A stretch of 34,542 nt of DNA. It comes from Flavipsychrobacter sp. (GTDB lineage Bacteria > Bacteroidota > Bacteroidia > Chitinophagales > Chitinophagaceae). The notes beneath the pieces are model-generated. The model did no database searches. It saw nothing but the letters and a program-made list of their open reading frames with translations, and was not told the DNA's origin. The DNA lies in contig JAEUVY010000032.1 of NCBI GenBank assembly GCA_016786565.1, positions 1-34,542 of the forward strand. The letters run 5' to 3'. Below, piece after piece: positions 16,433 to 24,899 of the stretch; positions within the stretch are counted from its first letter, which is position 1, and each line of letters opens with the position of its first letter. Made by a program: the position numbers and the translations under genes.

Positions 16433-17044
16433 ATGAAGGTGCTTTCTTCAATACTTACATTCCCGTCGGTAGGGTGGTGGTGCTATGCGGCACAGGCAAG
16501 TGAGGTGGTGTTTGAGCTGCACGAACGATCGCAGAAGATGACCGACCGCAACCGGTACCGAATAGGCGGGTCCAACAACAGCATATTGCTCACCGTGCCA
16601 CTGCTGCATGGCCGCGATCAGGCCGGTGCCATAAACAAGGTGCGTGTGCTGAATGATGACCGCTGGCAGGTGCAGCACTGGCGCACGCTGGTGTCGGTAT
16701 ATAACCGGTCGCCCTATTTTTTTCACTACGAACCCACGCTGAAGGCGCTTTTTGACACCGAGTATGAGTGGCTGTATGAATTGAATATGGCTGCAATAGC
16801 CTGGGTGAAGCAGCAACTGAGACTGGACTTTAAGGAGGGCTTCACGACAGCGTATGCGCGTGATGCCGAACCTGGAGTGACCGACCTGAGAGGGCTGAAA
16901 AAGCTGCCCGTGCCCGAAGGACGGTACTACCAGGTGTTTGAAGACCGTATTGGGTTTGTGCCGGGTCTCAGTATCCTTGACCTGCTATTCTCTGAAGGGC
17001 CGGCGGCGGCAGAATGGCTGCGCAGGCAGGGGATAAAAGGGTGA
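16433..17044 (+). CDS. WbqC-family protein
   Basis: 203 residues from ATG 16433; the frame extends to a GTG at 16403, but that codon lies upstream of the -7 box and adds nothing conserved. Family features: ILTFPSVGWWCYAAQASEVVFELHERSQKMTDRNRYRI, LLTVPLLHG, and WRTLVSVYNRSPYFFHYEPTL. WbqC-type proteins are named from an O-antigen locus, but no enzyme activity is firmly assigned; many Bacteroidota carry one beside signal peptidase genes. No membrane helix or signal peptide is convincing, so it is probably cytoplasmic. It has its own promoter and is divergent from the rRNA methyltransferase. Confidence 0.8.
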   Translation: MKVLSSILTFPSVGWWCYAAQASEVVFELHERSQKMTDRNRYRIGGSNNSILLTVPLLHGRDQAGAINKVRVLNDDRWQVQHWRTLVSVYNRSPYFFHYEPTLKALFDTEYEWLYELNMAAIAWVKQQLRLDFKEGFTTAYARDAEPGVTDLRGLKKLPVPEGRYYQVFEDRIGFVPGLSILDLLFSEGPAAAEWLRRQGIKG

Positions 17045-17110
17045 TTATATCTGTACCGATTTTCTATTTACCCATTTAATTCTATTTTTACACAAATCAT
17101 AAAATACGCA

Positions 17111-18325
17111 ATGAAGAAGATCATAATGATGGCTTTGGCAGTTTCGCCATTCCTTGCAGGCGCACAGGACGACCTGATAAGGAAGATAGAAATGAACCGG
17201 AGCTATACCAACACAAACACCGGCGATAAGAAAAAAGCAGAGCCTTCGAATAAGTATAAATTCAACCACCTGATAGATCTGGAGCGCACAGGCGTCAAGA
17301 ATCAGGCAAGCTCAGGCACCTGCTGGAGTTATTCTACCAACTCATTTCTGGAGAGCGAGATGATGCGCATGGGCAAGGAGCCTATTGAGCTGGCGCAGAT
17401 CTTCAGCGCACGCTGCGTGTATCTGGAAAAGGCCGACAACTATGTGCGTATGCACGGATCGGTGGCCTGGGGCGATGGTGGCGCTTGTCATGACGTGATC
17501 AATATGTACGCGAAGTATGGTGCTATGCCGCAGGATGTGTACACAGGTCTTCACTACGGAACCGACAAGAATAAGTTTGCAGAGATGCAGGCCATACTGA
17601 AGTCTATGCTGGATGCAGTGGTGTCTAACCCGAACGGTAAGCTGACCCCGTCTTGGAAAAAGGCCTATACAGAAGTGTTGAACTCGTATCTGGGTGCAGT
17701 GCCTGAGACCTTCAAGTGGAATGGCAAAACCTACACACCGCAGAGCTTCGCGCAGCAGCGCATTGGTATTCATCCGGAAGACTATGTGGAGCTGACATCG
17801 GTGATGACTGCGCCATATTACAAAAAAACCATGCTGATGGTGCCTGACAACTGGTCGTTTGACAGGGTTTACAATGTGCAAATGGATGACCTGACCGACA
17901 TTATAGATAACGCGCTGAACAGGGGCTTTACCGTGTCATGGGCTACCGACGTTAGCGAAAAATACTTCAGCTGGAAGAACGGCGTAGCCTATGTGCCTGA
18001 GAAGGACTATGACAACATGAGCGATTCTGACAAAAAGTACATGTTTGACGGACCTAAATATGAGCGCAACATCACACCGGAGCTTCGTCAGATGGCATTT
18101 GACAACTACGAGACCACCGACGACCACGGTATGCACATTGTGGGTCTGGCATCAGACCAGAACGGCAGAAAGTATTACATAGTGAAGAACTCGTGGGGTG
18201 ACAAGAACGACTACAAGGGTTATATTTATGTAACAAAAAACTATGTAAAATATAAAACCACTGCTATACTGCTTCATAAAAACGGCATCCCTAACGGGTT
18301 GAGGAATAAGATGAATATCTGGTAG
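17111..18325 (+). CDS. Secreted papain-like (C1-type, PepC/bleomycin hydrolase-like) cysteine peptidase
   Basis: 404 residues. Signal peptide MKKIIMMALAVSPFLAGAQ (about 1-19) puts it in the periplasm or beyond, unlike cytoplasmic PepC. Catalytic residues of clan CA are all present: oxyanion Gln Q65 and nucleophile C71 in VKNQASSGTCWSYS, His H342 in GMHIVG, and Asn N360 in KNSWG. Spacing between Cys and His (about 270 residues) and motifs such as ELAQIFSARCVYLEKAD and WGDGGACHDVINMYAKYGAMP match the C1B (aminopeptidase C/bleomycin hydrolase) group. Probably an amino- or endopeptidase used in peptide scavenging. A strong terminator follows. Confidence 0.9.
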   Translation: MKKIIMMALAVSPFLAGAQDDLIRKIEMNRSYTNTNTGDKKKAEPSNKYKFNHLIDLERTGVKNQASSGTCWSYSTNSFLESEMMRMGKEPIELAQIFSARCVYLEKADNYVRMHGSVAWGDGGACHDVINMYAKYGAMPQDVYTGLHYGTDKNKFAEMQAILKSMLDAVVSNPNGKLTPSWKKAYTEVLNSYLGAVPETFKWNGKTYTPQSFAQQRIGIHPEDYVELTSVMTAPYYKKTMLMVPDNWSFDRVYNVQMDDLTDIIDNALNRGFTVSWATDVSEKYFSWKNGVAYVPEKDYDNMSDSDKKYMFDGPKYERNITPELRQMAFDNYETTDDHGMHIVGLASDQNGRKYYIVKNSWGDKNDYKGYIYVTKNYVKYKTTAILLHKNGIPNGLRNKMNIW

Positions 18326-18350
18326 AAAAGGATGTGTGTGAGTTTTATTT

Positions 18351-18386
18351 AATGCGGAGGCGATATCGCCTCCGCATTTCTTTTTG
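18351..18386 (+). terminator. Terminator after the C1-type peptidase
   Basis: Perfect 28-base palindrome (14-bp arms, 18351-18378) followed by TCTTTTTG. In a transcript the innermost bases form the loop. Confidence 0.85.
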
Positions 18387-18610
18387 GGCAATGCGGTTGG
18401 TTCTTCCCGGAATTGATATAGCCATGGGGCAATCAATTGGGACTCAATTATTAACTTAACTCACATTTTATTTTTAATATGTATTTCTGTGTTGTGAAAT
18501 CCTAAAAATTCTGCATAAATTGCTTTTTGAATTTTAGGATATTGATAACAACCGCCCTATTGGTGTGATCGATGTCTTGCAGAACAGGCATATTATATCA
18601 AATCGAAATT
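18387..18610. other. Promoter region of the T9SS cargo operon with a bulged hairpin
   Basis: An A+T-rich region without a gene. It holds an inverted repeat, ATCCTAAAAATTC at 18499-18511 and GAATTTTAGGAT at 18529-18540 (12 bp with one bulged A, 17-base loop), about 70 bases before the next ATG. No perfect -7 box was found. Confidence 0.45.
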
Positions 18611-20263
18611 ATGAAGAAGGTTCTTTTACTTCTGTTACTTTGTTGGTCGGTAGCGGGTTACGGACAAACGAGCACGTTTACTTTGTCACGCTATATAGGT
18701 AGTTATACCTCTATTGCCGGTGGGCCGGGAACGGTGAATCTTACTACGCTGAGCAAGGATGACACAACGAACCAGAGTATCCCGATAGGGTTTTCGTTCT
18801 CATATTGCTCGACAACCTACACAATTTTGTCGGTAAGCTCCAACGGTTGGATATCGCTTGCGAATTCGAATTACGGTACCACAGCCGCTACCACTATCAA
18901 CAGTTCGCTCAATCATGATCTCGGGGTATTTGCCGGTATAGGTGGTGGCGTGGGTTTGCTCATGCCATTCTGGGACGACCTGAGGGGGGTGGGATCAACG
19001 GCTTACTACCAAACATCGGGTGCAGCTCCCAATAGGGTGTTTACCTTCCAGTGGGGAAGTCCTTCATCACCATGGAGCTGTATCACAGGTACAGGTACGG
19101 CAACGTTTCAGGTGAAGTTGTATGAGACATCGGGTGTAATAGAATACATCTACGGTCCAAGTACTTATTCACTGAAGACGGCTACCATTGGTATCAGCAA
19201 CAGCGCTACCGGCGATTACAGAGTATTGCCAAACGAAGCGGCCACCGCTACTACCACAGCCTGGACCTATCTGATAGACACCACACCCGCGCTGAACACG
19301 GTGCTGGAGTGGGCTCCACCATGCCCTACGCCTCCACCGGCTTCAACAGGTACATTTACTGTATGTCAGGGATCAACTACCACGCTCAGCAACTCTGCAG
19401 CGGGTGGCATGTGGCTCAGCAGCAGCGTAAGTGTTGCAACGGTAGGGTCTTCAACAGGTGTTGTTACCGGCGTTGCCGGTGGTGTAGTGAATATCACATA
19501 CAGGGTAAGTCCGGGTTGTGTTGCGGTATCGGCGGTTACCGTTAGCCCGCTCCCCGATACGATTGTGGGTGGCGCTAACGCGTGTGAGGGATCTACTAAA
19601 ATATATACCTGCTCGCCTGCGGGTGGTGCCTGGAGCAGTACTAACACTGCCACCGGCACTATTTCTACTTCGGGTACTTTCGGCGGTGTAGGGGGCGGTA
19701 CCACCACCCTCAGCTACACGATGCCTACCGGATGCGCGCGCACATTGGATGTGACCATCAATTCGGCTCCAACCATCAGCGGTTCCAGCATTGCCTGCAT
19801 TGGTGATTCGACAGTGCTGACCAGCGCGGTGCCGGGCGGAACATGGAGCAGCAGTAACATTACGAAGGCAACCGTGGACGTATACGGAAATGTGGTGGGT
19901 GTGTCGCTTGGGCCTGTTGTTATCACTTATACTGCTCCTACGGGTTGCAGGGATACGATAGCAATGACCGTGCAGACCGATTGTGAGACAAGTGTACGTG
20001 ATCTGGCATCAAACGGTGCGAAAATTAATATAATGCCGCACCCAACGAATGGTGACTTTTACTTGTCTATCCCGATGACCGGAAGTGTGGTCGTATCGGT
20101 AACCGATCTATATGGGCGCGTTGTTGTGAGCCGGAAAGTAGATGTTGTGAAGTCGAACAGGATACGATTTGACGAGAGTTCGACACTTGCACCCGGTACA
20201 TATATACTAAAAGTTCAGCACGAACAACAGATCCTTACGGAGAAGATGACTGTGGTGAAGTAA
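18611..20263 (+). CDS. Secreted Ig-like repeat protein with T9SS type A sorting domain
   Basis: 550 residues from ATG 18611, which starts a clean signal peptide (MKKVLLLLLLCWSVAGYGQ); an upstream in-frame ATG at 18572 would add 13 residues before it. Residues about 20-240: a beta-rich N-terminal domain (IGFSFSYCSTTYTILSVSSNGWISL, MPFWDDLRG). Residues about 245-455: three Ig-like (BIG2-like) repeats of about 70 residues with the pattern GGxWSSS...T...GVVTGV and conserved cysteines. Residues about 475-550: type A sorting domain (INIMPHPTNGDFYLSI ... LAPGTYILKVQHEQQILTEKMTVVK), the signal for the type IX secretion system. It is expected on or released from the cell surface, probably as an adhesin or matrix protein. 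Confidence 0.88.
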   Translation: MKKVLLLLLLCWSVAGYGQTSTFTLSRYIGSYTSIAGGPGTVNLTTLSKDDTTNQSIPIGFSFSYCSTTYTILSVSSNGWISLANSNYGTTAATTINSSLNHDLGVFAGIGGGVGLLMPFWDDLRGVGSTAYYQTSGAAPNRVFTFQWGSPSSPWSCITGTGTATFQVKLYETSGVIEYIYGPSTYSLKTATIGISNSATGDYRVLPNEAATATTTAWTYLIDTTPALNTVLEWAPPCPTPPPASTGTFTVCQGSTTTLSNSAAGGMWLSSSVSVATVGSSTGVVTGVAGGVVNITYRVSPGCVAVSAVTVSPLPDTIVGGANACEGSTKIYTCSPAGGAWSSTNTATGTISTSGTFGGVGGGTTTLSYTMPTGCARTLDVTINSAPTISGSSIACIGDSTVLTSAVPGGTWSSSNITKATVDVYGNVVGVSLGPVVITYTAPTGCRDTIAMTVQTDCETSVRDLASNGAKINIMPHPTNGDFYLSIPMTGSVVVSVTDLYGRVVVSRKVDVVKSNRIRFDESSTLAPGTYILKVQHEQQILTEKMTVVK

Positions 20264-20311
20264 TATAAAAGAGAAAAATAATTTCCCGACAATTATAACA
20301 ATAGTAAAATC

Positions 20312-23300
20312 ATGAACACCAAAAAGTTACTCCTGGCATTCATTGCTATTATTGGTTTAGGGTTCACGTCCCGTGGCCAGTTGGTGTGTCCGTCCAATAT
20401 CGATTTTGAGCTTGGTGACCTGTCAGCCTGGTCGTTTTTTACGGGAACCTTCACCGGTGGAACACCGGACGCGACCATACCGGGTGCACCTATTGCGTGC
20501 AGGCACACCCTTACCAAGCCTGCCGGTCTGATAGGCTGTACCGGTCCGGGTGGTATCGGACCACTTGACCAATATGGCGGTTTCCCTGTAGTGGCACCCG
20601 GTGGTGGTTCTTACTCGCTCAGGTTGGGCGGCAACGTGGTGGGTGGTCTTACCGAAAAGGCGAGGTTCTATATACCTATCCCTCCGGGTTCCGACAACTA
20701 TAGTCTTATCTACCGTTATGCTGTACTGGTGCAGAACGCGGGTCATACTGCCGCTCAGATGCCCCGTTTCATTGTGCGTGTATTTGACTCCGCAGCAACA
20801 GCATTGGCGGGTGGTGTAGTGCCTGTTCTTATAGGGGATACCGCATGCTCTTACTTCCAGTATGTGGCGGGTGGAACACTTCCGGGCTTTATGACCAACA
20901 GCACCTGCGGAACATGTGTTCCTTCATCGGTGCCTGCTACCAGCAACGTTCAGTACAAATCATGGAGTACGGCAACGGTCGATCTTTCTGGTCTGGGGGG
21001 GACCACAGTAGGTATCGACTTCATTAGTTCAGACTGTTCGCCCACCGGTCACTTCGGATATGGTTACATTGACATGAGTTGTGGTTTGTTCAAGATCGCG
21101 GCCGCGATATGTGATACCATGACGCCACCAACGCTGACCGCGCCTGATGGTTTCGCCGCTTATAACTGGTACGACTCTGCTACATTCTCTGTAGTTTACG
21201 GTTCGGGTATGTCCATCACTATTCCGTTCCCTCCTACACCGGTTACAATAGCGGTGGTGCTTACGCCGTTCCCGGGTTATGGTTGTCCGGATACACTTTA
21301 CACAAGGATCAGTCCATCAGCGTTATCATTAAATCCATCGAACGATACGGCAATATGCCGTGGCCGGTCAACGATGCTGGAGTCTAACGCTACCGATATT
21401 GCCGTTCCGCTTTATTATAGCTGGACGCCTGCAACGGGTCTTAGCTGCGTGACGTGTGCTAACCCGGTGGCATCTCCGTCCGTAACAACATCTTATTCGC
21501 TTACTGTTACCAACTCCAACGGATGTACACAGGAACACGTGTATAATATTACCGTCTTGCCGGACCTTGTGACTAATGTGACGGTGGATACGCCGACATG
21601 TGCCGGCGGAACGGACGGGTCTGCAACGGTTACTGTATTGTCAGGTGCGGCACCATATTACTACACATGGAGCACTGCACCTGTGCAGATCACCTCTACT
21701 GCATCGGGCATAGGTGCTGATACCTACACCGTTATTGTGTTTGATGCGCTGGGTTGTACCGATACTGCTACAGCTATCATCAAAGATCCGGACCCTCGTA
21801 TCATTACCATCGATACCTTCTTTAATCCTACTACCTGCCTGGGTACAGATGGTATCATTGAGATATCGGGTCTAATAGTACCGGGCGTGCCTTATACTTT
21901 GTCTTATCTGTTTGGTGGTGTGCCACAGACTCGTGTTATTGTAGGCAGCCCTACGGGTACGCTTACATTGAACGGGCTATCGCAAGGCGTATATACCAAT
22001 ATCACGATCATAGGTGCAAGCTGTGTGTATAACGTGGTGGGGCCGGTGACACTGGTCGACCCGCCGACACCTGATCTTACGGGCGTCACGAGCAACAGTT
22101 TTGTGTGTGTGAATGATACCCTGAAGTTATTTGCCAACAGTTCTATGGCAGGTGTAGCGTACCAATGGGATGGTCCCGGTGGATACTCTTCAATAGTTCA
22201 GAACCCGATACTGGTGCCTGCAACCATGGCTATGGCCGGTGTGTACTCGGTAACTGTATCTAAGGCCAACTGTTACAACTATGCTTCAACGCTCGTGGAG
22301 ATTCGTCCGTTGCCTACACCGGTAGCGTCAAGCAATACGCCTGTATGTTCAAACGATACCCTGTTCCTGTACAGCGAGTCTGCTGCGGGAGGCGATACAT
22401 ACATCTGGTATGGTCCTAACTTCTTCAACTCTTACACTCAGAACCCATACATAGCAAATGTGCAGACTGTGGCTTCAGGAGTATATTCGGTGAGGGTAAC
22501 ATGGAACGGCTGTTCTGTTATAGATACGATCAATGTTACGGTAAACCAGACACCTAACGCGCCGTTTGTACGCGATACTAACTATTGTCAGGGCGACCTG
22601 GCGGTGCCGTATGATGTGACAGGAACCAACCTCACATGGTACACAGTACCAAACGGTGGCGTAGGCTCACCAACTGCACCGGTGCCATCTACAGCCAATG
22701 CAGGCGTATTCCCTGTGTATGTTACGCAGACCTCGCCTGAGGGATGTACCAGCGGACGTTCTAAAGTAACCGCACGTGTATGGTTGTATCCTAAGATCAG
22801 CTTGTCGGCAACCGATAGTGCGTCTTGTGCAGGTAAGCATATCACGTTCACGGTAGAAAATGTACAGGAGGGTAACTTCGGCTACACATGGCAGTTCGAA
22901 TCGAATGTGGATAGCATCAAGGACATGAACCCGATCTATCACGCGTTCAATGTACCGGGTACTTATACAGTTGCAGCGACAGCATACTATATGTACTGTC
23001 CTACAATAAACCTGAAGAAAGTGATCAATGTGTACCCTTATCCTACATTCGATCTGGGTGCGGATACAACCATCTGTCCGGGTAGCTCTTCAATAGTGCT
23101 TTCTCCAGATCGTATCAACACATTTGGTTACACACCAACATGGAAGTGGGGTACAGGTGAAACAACACCTTCTATCACTATCGTGGCTCCGGGTCATTAC
23201 CGCGCCACTGCTACTATCAACGGTTGTGAGTCGAGCGACACTATTGCTGTAGAGAAAGATTGTTACATGAACGTGCCGAACGTGTTCACACCAAACGGCG

Positions 23301-23545
23301 ACGGAGTGAATGACTTCTTCTTCCCACGTCAGTTGCTCACAAAGGGTCTCATCCAGTTCGATATGGCTATCTACAACCGTTGGGGTCAGCTGATCTTCTC
23401 TGCCAACTCTCTGGATGGTCGCGGATGGGATGGTCGCCTGAACGGTGTGCCGCAGCCTGAAGGTGTGTATGTGTACACGATAGACGCGGTGTTCAAAGAC
23501 GGTCAGAAAGAAACGCACAAGGGTAATGTGACCCTGCTGCGATAG
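20312..23545 (+). CDS. Large surface protein with SprB-like repeat and T9SS type B (CHU_C) domain
   Basis: 1077 residues. Signal peptide about 1-22 (MNTKKLLLAFIAIIGLGFTSRGQ). Residues about 25-255: a jelly-roll-like N-terminal domain (CPSNIDFELGDLSAWSFFTG). Then a string of Ig/PKD-like domains: SNGCTQEH-type at about 340-420, a SprB-like repeat at about 425-500 (CAGGTDGSATVTVLSGAAPYYYTWS), several Ig-like modules, and a PKD-like one at about 830-905 (YTWQFESNVDSIKDMNPIYHAF). Residues about 985-1077: gliding-motility-associated CHU_C domain (NVPNVFTPNGDGVNDFFFPR ... YNRWGQLIF ... WDGRLNGV ... EGVYVYTI), a type B T9SS signal. It lies 48 bases after the previous cargo gene. A role in adhesion or gliding is likely but inferred. 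Confidence 0.9.
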   Translation: MNTKKLLLAFIAIIGLGFTSRGQLVCPSNIDFELGDLSAWSFFTGTFTGGTPDATIPGAPIACRHTLTKPAGLIGCTGPGGIGPLDQYGGFPVVAPGGGSYSLRLGGNVVGGLTEKARFYIPIPPGSDNYSLIYRYAVLVQNAGHTAAQMPRFIVRVFDSAATALAGGVVPVLIGDTACSYFQYVAGGTLPGFMTNSTCGTCVPSSVPATSNVQYKSWSTATVDLSGLGGTTVGIDFISSDCSPTGHFGYGYIDMSCGLFKIAAAICDTMTPPTLTAPDGFAAYNWYDSATFSVVYGSGMSITIPFPPTPVTIAVVLTPFPGYGCPDTLYTRISPSALSLNPSNDTAICRGRSTMLESNATDIAVPLYYSWTPATGLSCVTCANPVASPSVTTSYSLTVTNSNGCTQEHVYNITVLPDLVTNVTVDTPTCAGGTDGSATVTVLSGAAPYYYTWSTAPVQITSTASGIGADTYTVIVFDALGCTDTATAIIKDPDPRIITIDTFFNPTTCLGTDGIIEISGLIVPGVPYTLSYLFGGVPQTRVIVGSPTGTLTLNGLSQGVYTNITIIGASCVYNVVGPVTLVDPPTPDLTGVTSNSFVCVNDTLKLFANSSMAGVAYQWDGPGGYSSIVQNPILVPATMAMAGVYSVTVSKANCYNYASTLVEIRPLPTPVASSNTPVCSNDTLFLYSESAAGGDTYIWYGPNFFNSYTQNPYIANVQTVASGVYSVRVTWNGCSVIDTINVTVNQTPNAPFVRDTNYCQGDLAVPYDVTGTNLTWYTVPNGGVGSPTAPVPSTANAGVFPVYVTQTSPEGCTSGRSKVTARVWLYPKISLSATDSASCAGKHITFTVENVQEGNFGYTWQFESNVDSIKDMNPIYHAFNVPGTYTVAATAYYMYCPTINLKKVINVYPYPTFDLGADTTICPGSSSIVLSPDRINTFGYTPTWKWGTGETTPSITIVAPGHYRATATINGCESSDTIAVEKDCYMNVPNVFTPNGDGVNDFFFPRQLLTKGLIQFDMAIYNRWGQLIFSANSLDGRGWDGRLNGVPQPEGVYVYTIDAVFKDGQKETHKGNVTLLR

Positions 23546-23597
23546 AGGGAAAGGTGGATAATTTAAAACTGAAAAAGCAATTCAAAAATATAACCAG

Positions 23598-24026
23598 ATG
23601 AAAAAAATATTGTTCATTTTAGGTTTCTGTGGTTTGGCCGGAGCAGTAGATGCGCAGGAGGTGAAGGATGTGAAGGGCAATGTAATGGCGTACATAACAA
23701 GGTCAACCATTTCCGATAAGAATCAGAATACCCTTTGTGTGTTTCAGATAGATGGCAGGATAGTGGATAAGATGGGAAACACTGTTGGCTACATGGAAGG
23801 ATTTCGTGAGCGCTATGACTATCTGGACAAGGACCGCAAAGTAAAGGCGTCCTACTACTTTGAGGATGGCGGCATCAAGAACGATCAGGGACAGCGCGTA
23901 GGTTCTATACCCATGGCTACAGGTCCCATCATCAAGGCCGGCAACGTGATAGCCACAATGGACAATGTGGAGCCGATGTGGGCAGCAGCCTACTTCTTCC
24001 TCTTCAAGTATCAGGAAAAGCTGTAA
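23598..24026 (+). CDS. Small secreted repeat protein (possibly a 5-fold beta-flower fold)
   Basis: 142 residues with signal peptide MKKILFILGFCGLAGAVDAQ. The mature part repeats a short unit of the form G-x-I-x-D/K-x-x-G-x-x-V-G-Y/S-I (QIDGRIVDKMGNTVGYMEG; GGIKNDQGQRVGSIPM; KDVKGNVMAYI), which resembles the small beta-flower proteins of Bacteroidota; this is a pattern-level guess. It starts 52 bases after the CHU_C protein and is probably the last gene of that transcript. Function unknown. Confidence 0.65.
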   Translation: MKKILFILGFCGLAGAVDAQEVKDVKGNVMAYITRSTISDKNQNTLCVFQIDGRIVDKMGNTVGYMEGFRERYDYLDKDRKVKASYYFEDGGIKNDQGQRVGSIPMATGPIIKAGNVIATMDNVEPMWAAAYFFLFKYQEKL

Positions 24027-24047
24027 AGAAACAAGTAAGCATAATGC

Positions 24048-24085
24048 AAAAGCGGGCGGCACCAAAAGTGTTGCCCGCTTTTTTT
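24048..24085. terminator. Shared terminator between convergent genes
   Basis: GC-rich stem of about 15 bp (arms near 24048-24062 and 24068-24082, with G-T pairs) with an A-run before and a seven-T run after, so usable from both sides. It overlaps the last codons of the leftward lipoprotein gene. Confidence 0.8.
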
Positions 24086-24539
24086 ATGGTATCTGCTTGT
24101 AGTAGTACTGGGTCTCCATATTGCTGCAGCCACCTATGACAAGGGTGTCTTTGTAGAAGTTGACGCAGGCAATGGAGTCTTCGTGAAAGGTGAGTTGGAA
24201 GTCGGCGCAGTATTGGGTCACCTTGGCTGCCTTGAACATATCGGTATGTTCGTGTTCTCCATTCACGGTATAAGACGCCAGTGCGCAGTTCACTAAAGTG
24301 AGTACGCGGTCTTCTGTAGCCGGTATGCGCCTTCCATCGTCCACCGAGTAGATGAGCTTCCATTTACCGTTCAGCTTAGTGTTGGGGCAGTCGGTAGAGG
24401 AAACGGGCTTATAGTTTTCGTAGGCCATAGGTATGGAGTCGCCGCCATCGCCGCAGCCAAACAGAAACAGTGCCGACACCAGCAACGAGCCGATGGGGCG
24501 CAAGGGGTATTGTCTCATAAAACGGGGCATAGATATCAT
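24084..24539 (-). CDS. Lipoprotein of unknown function
   Basis: 151 residues from the ATG that overlaps the stop of the upstream gene (ATGA, 24536-24539), a typical coupled start; ATG at residue 8 is an alternative. Lipobox FLFGC (C29). The mature part has LNGKWKLIYSVDDGRRIPATEDRVLTL and QLTFHEDSIACVNF, again lipocalin-like in pattern, and four to five cysteines that could form disulfides. No family is recognised with confidence. Confidence 0.7.
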   Translation of the reverse strand: MISMPRFMRQYPLRPIGSLLVSALFLFGCGDGGDSIPMAYENYKPVSSTDCPNTKLNGKWKLIYSVDDGRRIPATEDRVLTLVNCALASYTVNGEHEHTDMFKAAKVTQYCADFQLTFHEDSIACVNFYKDTLVIGGCSNMETQYYYKQIP

Positions 24540-24886
24540 GAAGTAACGAAGCTGCTTTTAATGAGTGCGGCCGACCAGGCAAACAGCCCGCCGATGAGCG
24601 CGCCAATGAACACGCTGACGATAAGAAAAAGCGGTGCATAGGGTAGATGGAAAATAGCTGCCATGCGGGTGGATAGAATATGGTTGTTGGCCATGTCGCG
24701 GACGAAGGCTACTGTGAGCCAGCAAAGACCCGTGCCAAAGAAGCCAGCCACAAATCCCTGTGCGGGGCGCAGACCGGCCAGCAGTGTCACTACAAACGAA
24801 ACAGCCGCTACCGACCACCATGGCAGCATAGAAGACGCCACGAAAGCCAGCACCGCAATTGCCAGTATGTTCAACATCATTTTCAT
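24536..24886 (-). CDS. Small integral membrane protein
   Basis: 116 residues with about four membrane helices: residues 4-20, 22-38, 43-60 and 83-108. No catalytic motif. It starts 13 bases after the penicillin acylase-type gene and overlaps the next lipoprotein start by 4 bases, so the three genes form one operon. It resembles generic small Bacteroidota membrane proteins; no function can be assigned. Confidence 0.7.
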   Translation of the reverse strand: MKMMLNILAIAVLAFVASSMLPWWSVAAVSFVVTLLAGLRPAQGFVAGFFGTGLCWLTVAFVRDMANNHILSTRMAAIFHLPYAPLFLIVSVFIGALIGGLFAWSAALIKSSFVTS

Positions 24887-24899
24887 TTCTTGTCCCGGT

